A stretch of DNA of 10,086 nucleotides from Thermoanaerobacterales bacterium (lineage in GTDB: Bacteria > Bacillota > Thermosediminibacteria > Thermosediminibacterales > Tepidanaerobacteraceae): the NCBI GenBank assembly GCA_012841995.1, contig DUTQ01000188.1, positions 1 through 10,086 of the forward strand, given 5' to 3'. Numbering within the stretch: the stretch's first letter is position 1; every line of letters begins with the position of its first letter. The position numbers and the translations under genes are program-made. Under the pieces are notes generated by a model. That model was not told the origin of the DNA and did no database searches. It saw only the letters and a list, made by a program, of their open reading frames with translations. Below, piece after piece: positions 10,073 to 10,086 of this stretch.

Positions 10073-10086
10073 TACCATCTTCTACC

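Overview
All eight genes in this window lie on the minus strand. The layout suggests a low-GC Firmicute of the class Clostridia. The window is AT-rich, Shine-Dalgarno sites are strong and purine-rich, GTG starts are common, and the core is the Firmicute-type cluster for lower glycolysis controlled by the repressor CggR. A thermophilic Thermoanaerobacterales-like host is possible from the flavour of the proteins, but the sequence does not prove it.

Read in the direction of transcription (high to low coordinates), the window begins with a regulatory region of about 190 bases (9901-10086). It holds a plausible promoter, a 12-base direct repeat with an exact 20-base period that looks like a CggR operator, a small palindrome and a strong ribosome binding site. 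The genes that follow are gap (8890-9900), cggR (7829-8848), pgk (6630-7814), tpiA (5767-6528), gpmI (4218-5753) and eno (2880-4166). Together they encode every step from glyceraldehyde-3-phosphate/DHAP to phosphoenolpyruvate plus the repressor. Inter-gene gaps are 10 to 100 bases. The widest, pgk-tpiA, carries an extended -10 promoter candidate.

The cluster does not end at eno. Nine bases after the eno stop, with no terminator, begins an AddB-like PD-(D/E)XK nuclease (411-2870). It has four iron-sulfur-type cysteines and no N-terminal Walker A. Its stop codon overlaps by one base the GTG start of a UvrD/AddA-type helicase that runs off the window (1-411, partial). A DNA-end-processing pair thus appears to be co-transcribed with glycolysis.

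Points worth a second look: gap precedes cggR, the reverse of the Bacillus subtilis order; the operator has perfect repeat spacing but partly lost second half-sites; GAPDH has Ser where NAD-specific enzymes have Pro next to the cofactor-binding Leu; and the nuclease is a short, Walker-less AddB relative. No RNA genes, mobile elements, CRISPR arrays or broken genes were seen.
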